Source of the DNA: JACMNW01 sp031413495 | GTDB taxonomy: Bacteria > Pseudomonadota > Alphaproteobacteria > Rhodobacterales > Rhodobacteraceae | Reading direction: 5' to 3' | Assembly (NCBI GenBank): GCA_031413495.1 | Contig: JANOFE010000269.1 | Coordinates: forward strand, 1 to 13,663 | DNA: 13,663 nucleotides | In this document: positions 1 to 6,594 of the stretch, in pieces | Layout of the letters: every line of letters begins with the position of its first letter | Numbering within the stretch: position 1 is the stretch's first letter | Position numbers and translations under genes: made by a program | The notes under the pieces: model-generated | The model's database searches: none | What the model was told of the DNA's origin: nothing | The model's input: the letters and a program-made list of their open reading frames with translations, nothing else

Positions 1-549
1 CCCGGTCGCGTCACTTAGCGCCCTCGTCAAATTGGAATGGCAACAATGATGATATTGGCCACCGTGGGACAAAAGATTGTGCGTGTAGGGATCACACCGC
101 GTGCCAATCACATCATGCACGGAGCCGCCAAACGCATCGAATCCGTACCAATCCAAACTGTCATCAGTAATCGTCGCCATCGGGCGCAGGGTCGGAAAAT
201 TGCTCCACATCCGGTCCCCGGTGGACAGATGCGTGCCGTGTAACGCACGAGTTTTGCCTGAGAAAAACCGCTCCCCCAGATGTCCCTCTGCCCATAGGTT
301 CAAATCCCCCACCTGTGGGCCACCGACCGACTTGATCCGAAAAAACTGCCCCGCGGGCACCTTGAAACACCGCGCCTCACGCGGCGGCACCAGCACCTCT
401 GCAGTCTTTTCCCAACCAACCCGCGCCGCTTTGTAGGTCACCAGATCGGGTGCAGATAGGCCTTCAACCGGGTAGCAGATCACCGGCTTGACGCCCCTGC
501 GGGCGGTGGCGTCCAGAGGGGCGGCGTGAATTGGGTTTTGAGGTTTCAC
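1..549 (-). CDS. DUF1989 family (urea carboxylase-associated) protein, 3' end cut by window edge
   Basis: I translated this gene by hand on the minus strand. It opens with GTG at 549-547, six bases after the sdhB stop, and stays open for 183 codons to the left edge, so its C-terminus is missing. There is no ATG near the start; the next in-frame GTG is at 483. Family-type segments are VPAGQFFRIKSVGGPQVGDL (64-83), the region around HGTHLSTGDRMWSN (104-117), RCDPYTHN (151-158) and HHCCHSNL (167-174). The Cys/His/Asp residues of the last two resemble a metal site. Members of DUF1989 are often annotated as urea carboxylase-associated or aminomethyltransferase-like; the biochemical role is not established. 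Upstream of GTG there is no strong Shine-Dalgarno, so translation may be coupled to sdhB. The family call is good; a functional link to complex II is not shown. Confidence 0.85.
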   Translation of the reverse strand, partial: MKPQNPIHAAPLDATARRGVKPVICYPVEGLSAPDLVTYKAARVGWEKTAEVLVPPREARCFKVPAGQFFRIKSVGGPQVGDLNLWAEGHLGERFFSGKTRALHGTHLSTGDRMWSNFPTLRPMATITDDSLDWYGFDAFGGSVHDVIGTRCDPYTHNLLSHGGQYHHCCHSNLTRALSDATG

Positions 550-555
550 CGACCG

Positions 556-1332
556 TCACACCACCCGCTCAACCATCTGCTTCTTGATCTCGGCAATCGC
601 CTTGGCCGGGTTCAATCCTTTCGGGCAGGTCTTGGCGCAGTTCATAATCGTGTGGCAACGGTACAGTTTGAACGGGTCTTCGAGGTTATCCAACCGCTCC
701 CCTGTCGCCTCATCACGTGAGTCAATGATCCATCGATAGGCGTGCAGCAAGGCTGCTGGCCCAAGGTATTTATCCGAATTCCACCAATAGCTTGGGCAGG
801 AAGTCGAACAGCAGGCGCACATCACGCATTCATAAAGCCCGTCCAGCTTTTCACGGTCTTCGATGCTTTGCCGCCATTCTTTGGCGGGACGATTTGTCTT
901 CGTCTCCAGCCACGGCATGATCGACGCGTGCTGTGCATAGAAATGCGTCAGATCCGGGATCAGATCCTTCACCACCGCCATATGCGGCAGTGGGTAAATC
1001 TTCACATCGCCTTTCACCTCGTCCAGCCCATAAATACAGGCCAGCGTGTTGATGCCGTCGATGTTCATCGCACACGACCCACAGATGCCTTCACGGCAGG
1101 ACCGCCGGAATGTCAGCGTCGGGTCAATTTCCGATTTGATCTTGATCAGCGCGTCCAACACCATGGGGCCGCAGGTATCCATATCGACAAAATAGGTATC
1201 CACTTGTGGATTTTTGCCATCCTCTTGGTTCCAGCGATACACCTGAAACTTGCGCACATTTGCACCCGCAGGCCGGGGCCAGGTTTTGCCGATGCGGATT
1301 TTAGAATTCTTCGGAAGCGTGAACTGAACCAT
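556..1332 (-). CDS. sdhB: Succinate dehydrogenase iron-sulfur subunit SdhB
   Basis: This is the 258-aa iron-sulfur subunit of complex II, which passes electrons from the SdhA flavin to ubiquinone at the inner membrane. All three cluster-binding sets are visible. The [2Fe-2S] ligands are Cys79, 84, 87 and 99 (SCREGICGSC region). The [4Fe-4S] ligands are Cys169, 172, 175 and 236. The [3Fe-4S] ligands are Cys179, 226 and 232 (CVMCACCSTSCPS and CHTIMNCAKTCPKGLNP). Trp183-Trp184 lie in the PSYWWN segment near the quinone site. Length matches alphaproteobacterial SdhB. The ATG is three bases after the stop of the upstream lipoprotein gene and has only a weak Shine-Dalgarno (GGAAA), so translation is probably coupled. 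The operon order is unusual in that two lipoprotein genes separate it from sdhA. No key residue is missing. Confidence 0.98.
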   Translation of the reverse strand: MVQFTLPKNSKIRIGKTWPRPAGANVRKFQVYRWNQEDGKNPQVDTYFVDMDTCGPMVLDALIKIKSEIDPTLTFRRSCREGICGSCAMNIDGINTLACIYGLDEVKGDVKIYPLPHMAVVKDLIPDLTHFYAQHASIMPWLETKTNRPAKEWRQSIEDREKLDGLYECVMCACCSTSCPSYWWNSDKYLGPAALLHAYRWIIDSRDEATGERLDNLEDPFKLYRCHTIMNCAKTCPKGLNPAKAIAEIKKQMVERVV

Positions 1333-1335
1333 GGA

Positions 1336-1626
1336 TCAAGATTTCCAATCGGGGCGGGAATAAAGCGGTTGCGATGGCACTTGGCCAGATTTCTGCACGA
1401 CGCATTGGTCGTACACTGCGGATGGATCGCGGCCCTGCACGTAGTCAGACGATACGTTCAACTCAAACGCGCCGCCAACTTTGCCGTCGGAATTGATGCC
1501 AACGGCCACTTCGCCACGCGGCTGTTGCGCCAGACGCGCGCGTTCAAAACAGGCGCGCTCTGCTTGCTGCAGGGACACCGGGCCACAGGCGGACAAAAGC
1601 AAAAGAAGCAGGATCACGCGTTTCAT
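1336..1626 (-). CDS. Small lipoprotein of unknown function between sdhA and sdhB (second of two)
   Basis: This encodes a 96-aa predicted lipoprotein. The N-terminus MKRVILLLLLLSACG is a short lipoprotein signal with lipobox LSAC and modified Cys14. The mature part is polar and has two further cysteines, Cys26 and Cys75, that could form a disulfide in the periplasm. The frame is open further upstream, but the lipoprotein signal and the position four bases after the preceding lipoprotein gene make ATG 1626 the convincing start. The stop is three bases before the sdhB ATG. I recognise no named domain. The tight packing within the sdh operon suggests co-expression with complex II, perhaps in envelope maintenance or assembly, but this is inference from position only. 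Confidence 0.8.
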   Translation of the reverse strand: MKRVILLLLLLSACGPVSLQQAERACFERARLAQQPRGEVAVGINSDGKVGGAFELNVSSDYVQGRDPSAVYDQCVVQKSGQVPSQPLYSRPDWKS

Positions 1627-1630
1627 GCTG

Positions 1631-1948
1631 TCATGCCCTAAGGGGCGGCACACCGCGCGCCGCAAAACAAGATTGCGCGGCAGGTCGCAGCGCCAATTCA
1701 CGAATGCGCGCCTTGGTGGAACTGCCCGCCTCAACACCCACATCCCGTGCCAAGGCCTGAACTTCGGCAGGCGATGCGGCATCAAGGATACAGGCGGTTG
1801 CCTGTTCGGCCACACCTGCGGGCATGTCGATATTGACCACAGGCTGCACCACAGATTCCGCCGCGCGGCGATTTACTTTGCCAACGACGTCTGCAGGGGA
1901 ACAGGCGGCAAGGGCGGCAAGGCTTATTGCAATCAAAAGGCGTGTCAT
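1631..1948 (-). CDS. Small lipoprotein of unknown function between sdhA and sdhB (first of two)
   Basis: This encodes a 105-aa predicted lipoprotein. The N-terminus MTRLLIAISLAALAACSP is a lipoprotein signal peptide with lipobox LAAC and Cys16 as the acylated residue. The mature protein is helical in character, with Ala/Val-rich stretches, and has two extra cysteines at 53 and 94. A good Shine-Dalgarno GGAGG lies five bases before the ATG. The gene starts 97 bp after sdhA, the largest gap in the sdh operon, and ends four bases before the next lipoprotein gene. I do not recognise a named family. It shares the lipobox plus two-cysteine plan with its neighbour, but I see no clear sequence similarity, so duplication is not supported. 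Confidence 0.8.
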   Translation of the reverse strand: MTRLLIAISLAALAACSPADVVGKVNRRAAESVVQPVVNIDMPAGVAEQATACILDAASPAEVQALARDVGVEAGSSTKARIRELALRPAAQSCFAARGVPPLRA

Positions 1949-1963
1949 GTTGGCCTCCGGGGG

Positions 1964-1976
1964 TTGGTTATACCAA
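1964..1976. promoter_or_regulatory. Perfect palindrome in the sdhA-lipoprotein gap, possible GntR-type operator
   Basis: TTGGTTATACCAA is a perfect 5-bp inverted repeat with a 3-bp centre, 15 bases upstream of the first lipoprotein ATG. On the minus (coding) strand it contains TATAAC, which could serve as a -10 element; I see no good -35 at the right distance. The TTGGT-N3-ACCAA form resembles operators of FadR-subfamily GntR regulators such as PdhR. This would allow separate control of the lipoprotein-sdhB part of the operon. It is a single short site, so chance is a real alternative. Confidence 0.3.
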
Positions 1977-2045
1977 GTCTACCGCAGACGGCGCGGCCCT
2001 GCCTGTCACAACATCTGACACTCCGGTGACGCGGACTTGCTGGCA

Positions 2046-3848
2046 TCAATACACCCTCGCCTTTGGGGCGATCTTTTTCAGATCAATGCCGCCATCTTTT
2101 TGTAAGGTCAGCGGTTCCAGATTGACCGGACGCGATGACATTTTAACCGATGCCCCATCGACATAGGCCAACGAATGCACCCGCCAGTTCACATCATCCC
2201 GCGCCGGGTAATCTTCATGTGCATGCGCCCCGCGGCTTTCCTTGCGGGCTTCTGCCGCCACAATCGTCGCCATCGCGTTTGGCATCAGATTGCCCAGTTC
2301 CAGCGTTTCCATCAGGTCGCTATTCCACACCATCGAACGGTCGGTCACAGAGATATCCGCCATCTTGCCCGCAATCGCCGTCATCTTCGCCACGCCATCC
2401 GCCAGCGTCTTGTCGGTGCGGAACACGGCCGCATCGGCCTGCATGGTTTTCTGCATCTCCAGCCGCAATTCGGCTGTAGGAACAGACCCTTTCGCATGGC
2501 GCGTGGCATCAAAGCGGTCCAGCGCGCGGTCAACTTCTACGGTATTCACCGGCTCTACCCGCGCTTTCGGATCAACGATCTCGCCCGCCCGAATGGCCGC
2601 CGCCCGACCAAACACCACAAGGTCGATCAGGCTGTTTGACCCAAGCCGATTGGCCCCATGCACCGATGCACAGCCCGCTTCACCCACCGCCATCAGGCCG
2701 GGGAAAATGGCATTCGGGTTTTGCGGTGTCGGGTTCAGCACCTCGCCAAAGTAGTTCGTCGGAATACCGCCCATGTTGTAATGCACGGTCGGGATCACCG
2801 GGATCGGTTCTTTCAGCAAATCCACGCCTGCGAAAATCCGCGCGGATTCGGTGATGCCCGGCAAGCGCAGTTCCAGCGTTTCTTTCGGCAAATGGTTCAG
2901 GTTCAAATGGATATGGTCCTTGTTCGGCCCCACACCCCTCCCCTCGCGGATTTCGATGGTCATGCAGCGTGACACCACATCACGTGACGCCAGATCCTTG
3001 TAGGTTGGCGCATAGCGTTCCATGAACCGCTCGCCTTCGGAGTTGGTCAGATACCCGCCCTCGCCCCGCGCGCCCTCGGTGATCAGGCAGCCGGAACCGT
3101 AAATCCCTGTTGGGTGAAACTGCACAAATTCCATGTCCTGCAACGGCAAGCCAGCCCGCGCCACCATGCCACCACCATCGCCAGTGCAGGTATGGGCGGA
3201 AGTCGCGCTGAAATAGGCACGCCCGTAGCCACCCGTAGCCAGCACAACCATCTTAGCGTTGAACACATGGATCGTGCCATCATCCAGCTTCCACGCCACA
3301 ATGCCCGTGCAGCGACCATCGGTGATGATCAGATCCAGCGCGAAATATTCGATGAAGAATTCCGCGTTGTTCTTCAGACTTTGGCCGTAAAGCGTGTGCA
3401 AAATCGCGTGGCCGGTACGGTCTGCCGCCGCACAGGTGCGCTGCACCGGGGGGCCTTCGCCGAATTCAGTGGTATGGCCACCAAAGGGCCGCTGGTAAAT
3501 CTTGCCCTCTTCGGTGCGCGAAAATGGCACGCCGTAATGTTCCAGCTCGTACACCGCTTTGGGGGCTTCGCGCGCGAGGTACTCCATCGCGTCCATATCA
3601 CCCAGCCAGTCAGACCCCTTGACGGTGTCATACATGTGCCACTGCCAGTTATCGGGGCCCATATTGGCCAGCGATGCCGCAATGCCGCCTTGGGCCGCAA
3701 CCGTATGGCTGCGCGTCGGGAACACTTTGGTCACACAGGCGGTGCGCAACCCCTGTTCAGCCATGCCCAGCGTGGCGCGCAGGCCAGCACCGCCAGCCCC
3801 CACAACCACCACGTCATAATCATGTGTTTCATACGCATAAGCAGGCAT
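2046..3848 (-). CDS. sdhA: Succinate dehydrogenase flavoprotein subunit SdhA
   Basis: This is the 600-aa catalytic subunit of complex II, oxidising succinate to fumarate with covalently bound FAD. The Rossmann motif GAGGAGL is at 17-23 and the FAD-linking histidine is His48 in TRSHTVAAQGG. Active-site residues aligned to the E. coli enzyme are His245 (FHPTGIY), Arg289 (LASRDVVSR), His356 (TVHYNMGG) and Arg401 (HGANRLGSNS). The C-terminal domain contains the usual ARKESRGAHAHEDYP segment. Start ATG 3848 has an AAGGA Shine-Dalgarno that overlaps the sdhD stop codon (TAAGGA), with a 10-bp gap between the genes, so the two are likely translated together. The length is standard and no frameshift is seen. 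Confidence 0.98.
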   Translation of the reverse strand: MPAYAYETHDYDVVVVGAGGAGLRATLGMAEQGLRTACVTKVFPTRSHTVAAQGGIAASLANMGPDNWQWHMYDTVKGSDWLGDMDAMEYLAREAPKAVYELEHYGVPFSRTEEGKIYQRPFGGHTTEFGEGPPVQRTCAAADRTGHAILHTLYGQSLKNNAEFFIEYFALDLIITDGRCTGIVAWKLDDGTIHVFNAKMVVLATGGYGRAYFSATSAHTCTGDGGGMVARAGLPLQDMEFVQFHPTGIYGSGCLITEGARGEGGYLTNSEGERFMERYAPTYKDLASRDVVSRCMTIEIREGRGVGPNKDHIHLNLNHLPKETLELRLPGITESARIFAGVDLLKEPIPVIPTVHYNMGGIPTNYFGEVLNPTPQNPNAIFPGLMAVGEAGCASVHGANRLGSNSLIDLVVFGRAAAIRAGEIVDPKARVEPVNTVEVDRALDRFDATRHAKGSVPTAELRLEMQKTMQADAAVFRTDKTLADGVAKMTAIAGKMADISVTDRSMVWNSDLMETLELGNLMPNAMATIVAAEARKESRGAHAHEDYPARDDVNWRVHSLAYVDGASVKMSSRPVNLEPLTLQKDGGIDLKKIAPKARVY

Positions 3849-3858
3849 CAGAATTTCC

Positions 3859-4230
3859 TTAGATCGCGATTTTCACAAGCGCAAACAGGCCGGTGGCCGT
3901 GATCACATAAGACAGTGAGGTGACAAAGATGATCAGCATCTTGCGCGCCGTGCCCTTGGCGTAATCCTCGATCATCATGCTGGCCCCTTTGGCAAAGTGC
4001 CGCATCCCGACGAAAATCACCAAGGCCGTCAGGATCGCGGGGAAAGGCTGTGCAAACACGGCAACCACCGCGTCATGCCCCTTACCAAGCGTGCTGCCGA
4101 ACACGTAAATCCATGCAGGCACCATGAAGGCCAAGCCGACCGACGACAATTGCATCGACCAATGATGCGCCGTGCCCGTGTGCGATGCGCCACGACCTTC
4201 GGCGCGTTTGCGGTCTGTCAAATAACGCAT
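3859..4230 (-). CDS. sdhD: Succinate dehydrogenase membrane anchor subunit SdhD
   Basis: This is a 123-aa membrane anchor of complex II that helps form the heme b and ubiquinone sites. Three hydrophobic segments are visible (about 30-48, 56-77 and 98-120). His78 in the MRHFAKG segment matches the heme ligand His71 of E. coli SdhD. Asp89-Tyr90 have the same spacing as E. coli Asp82-Tyr83 at the quinone site. The gene begins ten bases after sdhC with an AAGGGG ribosome site overlapping the sdhC stop, and ends ten bases before sdhA. The coding sequence near its 3' end contains a GTGATCAC palindrome like those in the sdh and suc upstream regions. Confidence 0.95.
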   Translation of the reverse strand: MRYLTDRKRAEGRGASHTGTAHHWSMQLSSVGLAFMVPAWIYVFGSTLGKGHDAVVAVFAQPFPAILTALVIFVGMRHFAKGASMMIEDYAKGTARKMLIIFVTSLSYVITATGLFALVKIAI

Positions 4231-4240
4231 ATCCAGCCCC

Positions 4241-4627
4241 TTACACGATCAGAATGGTCAGAACGGTCAACATGACCGATCCAATGATGCAGCCCCAACC
4301 CAGCTTTTCAGCGGTCGGGATATCCAGCCCCTTGCCAGCATCAAAGTAAAGATGCCGCAAACCCGCCAGATAATGATACCAGATAGCCCAAAGGGACGCT
4401 GTGAACACCAGATCGCCGAACCAAGATGTCGCAACCCCGTTCGCCACCGCGAAATAGGCGGGCGATGTGGCCGCCGCCAGCAACCACCAAACCGCCAAGA
4501 TCACCCCGACGATCAGGCCATTGCCGGTGATCCGCGTCAGGATGGATGTGACAGAGGTAAGTTGCGGGCGATAAATCTGCAAATGCGGGGAAAGCGGGCG
4601 CTCAACGCGTTTCACTTCGGCCATCAT
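4241..4627 (-). CDS. sdhC: Succinate dehydrogenase cytochrome b556 subunit SdhC
   Basis: This is a 128-aa membrane anchor of complex II. It carries the SdhC N-terminal signature RPLSPHLQIYRPQLTSVTS (10-28) followed by ILTRITG, with Ser28 and Arg32 at the positions of the E. coli quinone-site Ser27 and Arg31. His85 in WYHYLAGLRHL matches the E. coli heme ligand His84, and Asp96 follows. Three transmembrane segments are apparent. Two start codons are adjacent (4627 and 4624). The GGAAAGG ribosome site is five bases from the first and eight from the second, so either could be used. This is the first gene of the sdh operon; the 225 bp upstream hold the regulatory elements described separately. 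Confidence 0.96.
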   Translation of the reverse strand: MMAEVKRVERPLSPHLQIYRPQLTSVTSILTRITGNGLIVGVILAVWWLLAAATSPAYFAVANGVATSWFGDLVFTASLWAIWYHYLAGLRHLYFDAGKGLDIPTAEKLGWGCIIGSVMLTVLTILIV

Positions 4628-4740
4628 CCGTACCTTTCCGTTGCTGGCGCGCCCGATCAGGGGACAGGGCTTGCTGCATGTCCCTCTGCATGACGGCTTT
4701 TTGCAGCGAAGTCACGCGCCGTTACGCCGCATCTGCACGG

Positions 4741-4763
4741 CGTTATCGCAAACAGGTTAAGAA
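4741..4763 (-). promoter_or_regulatory. CCTGTTTGCG element upstream of sdhC, shared with sucC
   Basis: Read in the sdhC direction, this stretch contains TTCTTAAC, then CCTGTTTGCG, then ATAACG. The same CCTGTTTGCG and TTCTTAAC occur upstream of sucC. The core TGTTTGCGATAACG is an imperfect palindrome around a central CG step, as in many LacI-family operators. It could also include a -10-like element (GATAAC). I cannot tell operator from promoter on sequence alone. It lies about 115 bp before the sdhC start. Confidence 0.4.
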
Positions 4764-4770
4764 AATTTGA

Positions 4771-4809
4771 AATTCGTGATCACAAATTTTCAAAGTGTGA
4801 TCACGAATT
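4771..4809. promoter_or_regulatory. Paired GTGATCAC palindromes (21-bp spacing) upstream of sdhC
   Basis: Two GTGATCAC palindromes lie at 4776-4783 and 4797-4804, with centres 21 bp apart, two DNA turns. They are embedded in a larger perfect inverted repeat with 13-bp arms (AATTCGTGATCAC and its complement) around an AT-rich spacer. The same pair with the same spacing occurs upstream of sucC. The position, about 145-180 bp before sdhC in an otherwise non-coding gap, fits an operator pair for two dimers or a tetramer. The TGT-N4-ACA form is compatible with a GntR-family regulator. A hairpin role is less likely because no T-run follows on either strand. Confidence 0.6.
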
Positions 4810-4820
4810 CTGATAGCATC

Positions 4821-4833
4821 GCTGCTTTGCAGC
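4821..4833. promoter_or_regulatory. CTGC-N3-GCAG palindrome upstream of the sdh operon
   Basis: GCTGCTTTGCAGC is a perfect 5-bp inverted repeat around TTT, 20 bp beyond the 3' end of the porin-like gene. It matches CTGC-N3-GCAG, the form I recall for the PHB-responsive repressor PhaR in Paracoccus and Rhodobacter. A second match occurs upstream of mdh. A terminator for the porin-like gene was considered, but the stem is short and no U-run follows. Function is inferred only. Confidence 0.3.
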
Positions 4834-4852
4834 ATTTGGGCGTGGAACCCGC

Positions 4853-5500
4853 TTATCTGCTGAAAATCGTCGTATCAAACGTTACGCTTAGCCCGATGTA
4901 ACTGTCGACATACTCGGTGCCATCGTAATAACGCAGATCAACCGCCGCTTCGTCCGACAGGGCATAGGCAACACCCACATCCCATTCCTGTTCGCTGCCA
5001 GCGTCTGCAACTTGATAGGTGCCATAGTTGGCTGACAGGGTAATGGCGTCAGAAGCATAGAATTCCAGCCCCAGATAGGCGTTGCCCAGCGATGCCTCGG
5101 GGTCATACGCCAGATCAAGCGATGCGCCGAACTTGTCGCCCAAGGTCGCGCCCAGCGAAAAAGTAATCTCGCCACAACAATCGCCACCATCATTGGGATA
5201 GATATAGCGTGAATACCCAATATCATAGCTGATGCCACCTGTCGTCTCGGCCCGGTAGCCAAGATACAGATCCACCTCATTGGCTGTGGTGTCATTTGCA
5301 ATCTCGCCAAACAGACCTGCGTAAAAGCCCGATTGTTCTATCTCGATATAGGCATTGAGCGTTGACGCATTGTCGCTGCCGGCACCATCCGGTTCTATCA
5401 GAAACTCCAGCTCGGCACCGCCGTAAACAAAGAAATCTTGCGCCGCAGCGGGTGCCAGCGGGGCTACAGCAAAGGCAAGTGTTAGGGCAATTTTCAGCAT
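4853..5500 (-). CDS. TorF/Gcw_chp-like putative outer-membrane beta-barrel protein
   Basis: This encodes a 215-aa secreted protein with an N-terminal signal peptide (MLKIALTLAFAVAPLAPAAA, cleavage likely before QDFF). The rest alternates short beta-like strands rich in Tyr, Gly and Asp, for example LYLGYRAETTGGISYDIGYS, then YIYPN. This is the pattern of the TorF/Gcw_chp family of small putative porins. Two adjacent cysteines (108-109, GDCCG) are present. ATG 5500 is chosen because GGAGG sits five bases upstream; a GTG at 5506 would overlap that ribosome site. The acidic, Asp/Glu-rich mature part suits a surface protein of a marine bacterium. It is transcribed toward the sdh operon but separated from it by 225 bp and operator-like sites. 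Substrate is unknown. Confidence 0.75.
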   Translation of the reverse strand: MLKIALTLAFAVAPLAPAAAQDFFVYGGAELEFLIEPDGAGSDNASTLNAYIEIEQSGFYAGLFGEIANDTTANEVDLYLGYRAETTGGISYDIGYSRYIYPNDGGDCCGEITFSLGATLGDKFGASLDLAYDPEASLGNAYLGLEFYASDAITLSANYGTYQVADAGSEQEWDVGVAYALSDEAAVDLRYYDGTEYVDSYIGLSVTFDTTIFSR

Positions 5501-5657
5501 GACCACCTCCAGTAAGGGTGATTGAAGTTAAGCACATTATTTTGACTGGTCATATAATCACTTTGTCTGATGTCCTGAAAAAGTGCAGTTTGTTGTATGA
5601 TGATCTGTTTTGTGGCACCAAAATGCCCATACTTGACGGGCCGATGGACTGATATCC

Positions 5658-5861
5658 TTACTGCTCGGCCAGTTTGACATCTACCGTGTAGGTGCCAGGT
5701 GCATCCTTCACCACCGCTTGCCCGCAGCGCATAACACCCTTGGCTGCGTCAAACCCATAGGTCGGGCCACCGTGCAGCGCCCATCCCTTGTTCAACGCCG
5801 CTGTCACCTTATGGCAAAACGCCGACGTGTCATCATCTGACAAAAATCTATAAAGTTTCAT
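5658..5861 (-). CDS. DUF1737 domain protein
   Basis: This encodes a 67-aa protein made almost entirely of a DUF1737 domain: MKLYRFLSDDDTSAFCHKV, then LNKGWALHGGPTYGFDAA and VMRCGQAVVKD. The family is small, cytoplasmic and of unknown function, common in alphaproteobacteria. The open frame extends further upstream, overlapping NnrU, but ATG 5861 gives the family's normal N-terminus and lies four bases after the NnrU stop, suggesting one transcript. The domain has Gly-Trp and Tyr-x-Phe-Asp motifs typical of small ligand- or nucleic-acid-binding folds, but no function can be assigned. Confidence 0.8.
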   Translation of the reverse strand: MKLYRFLSDDDTSAFCHKVTAALNKGWALHGGPTYGFDAAKGVMRCGQAVVKDAPGTYTVDVKLAEQ

Positions 5862-5865
5862 CTGT

Positions 5866-6411
5866 TTACCCAAATGGTGAAACGCCCAGCCACTTATGCA
5901 CATAGGCGATGATCCCGTAAACCAGCAGGGATATCCCTGCAAAAATCAGGTCATTGCGCAGCGGCCCAACTTCCGGGCGCACCCAAATGCGCTGCGCTTT
6001 GTTGATCAGGATCAGGCTGATCACCGCCCAGGCGAGCAACCCACCAAACAGCACAATCGACGCCACATCGCCGTTCACCAGCAAATGCGCCAACGCCCAA
6101 ACCTTGACCGCCCCCAGCATCGGATGGCGCAGCTTGGTGCGCACGACCCCCCACATATTGCCAATTCCCAACAAAAACACTGCAACCAGCATCAACAGGT
6201 TGTTGATATGGGTCAGAAATGCAGGCGGCGACCAGACCTCGATATAGGGGGCAGACCGATACCCGATCACCATCAAGACAATCCCTGCAAGGCTCGTCAG
6301 TGCCACCGCAGCCTTGCCCGCATTGCCCATCGCGGCGCGCCGTTCCGGCAATAGCCGCTTAAACAGGTGCGATCCCGCATAAAGCACCAACCCAAAGATC
6401 AATAATATCAT
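5866..6411 (-). CDS. NnrU family integral membrane protein
   Basis: This encodes a 181-aa membrane protein with about five to six hydrophobic segments. Conserved NnrU features are the N-terminal SHLFKRLLPERRAAMG (14-29), INNLLMLVAVFLLG (69-82), RHPML (95-99) and WALAHLLVNGD (105-115), plus the HKWLGVSPFG end. NnrU was first tied to nitric-oxide/denitrification clusters, and related proteins occur in carotenoid isomerase-like families; here no nitrogen-oxide genes are nearby, so a denitrification role should not be assumed. ATG 6411 gives the family-length protein; a longer frame to 6543 adds a non-conserved basic leader and is not favoured. The ribosome site is weak. It forms a pair with the DUF1737 gene. 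Confidence 0.85.
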   Translation of the reverse strand: MILLIFGLVLYAGSHLFKRLLPERRAAMGNAGKAAVALTSLAGIVLMVIGYRSAPYIEVWSPPAFLTHINNLLMLVAVFLLGIGNMWGVVRTKLRHPMLGAVKVWALAHLLVNGDVASIVLFGGLLAWAVISLILINKAQRIWVRPEVGPLRNDLIFAGISLLVYGIIAYVHKWLGVSPFG

Positions 6412-6594
6412 ATCCGCGTCCCCGCTGCGATTGCCGTGGCTTTGCGGTAGCATCCGCGCTGGCAAGACAAAGTGCAAGTTCACAACGCTTTGCGGTGCCA
6501 CCACGCGCGCGCCGTTAACTGATTTTGCGCACCTTGCCCGCATCCTGATGCCACCGCGTCACATGATCTGTGCAAAACACTGGAAAGGCCAAAG

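Noticed and set aside
742..1641. Long plus-strand open frame of 299 codons
   Set aside because: It lies antisense to sdhB and the lipoprotein gene, has no family motif and reads as a high-GC shadow of the real minus-strand genes.
3114..3902. Plus-strand open frame of 262 codons
   Set aside because: It is antisense to sdhA, with His/Arg-rich composition typical of a shadow frame.
4775..4805. CRP or FNR sites
   Set aside because: CRP needs TGTGA-N6-TCACA and FNR needs TTGAT-N4-ATCAA; here the half sites touch with no spacer, so neither consensus fits.
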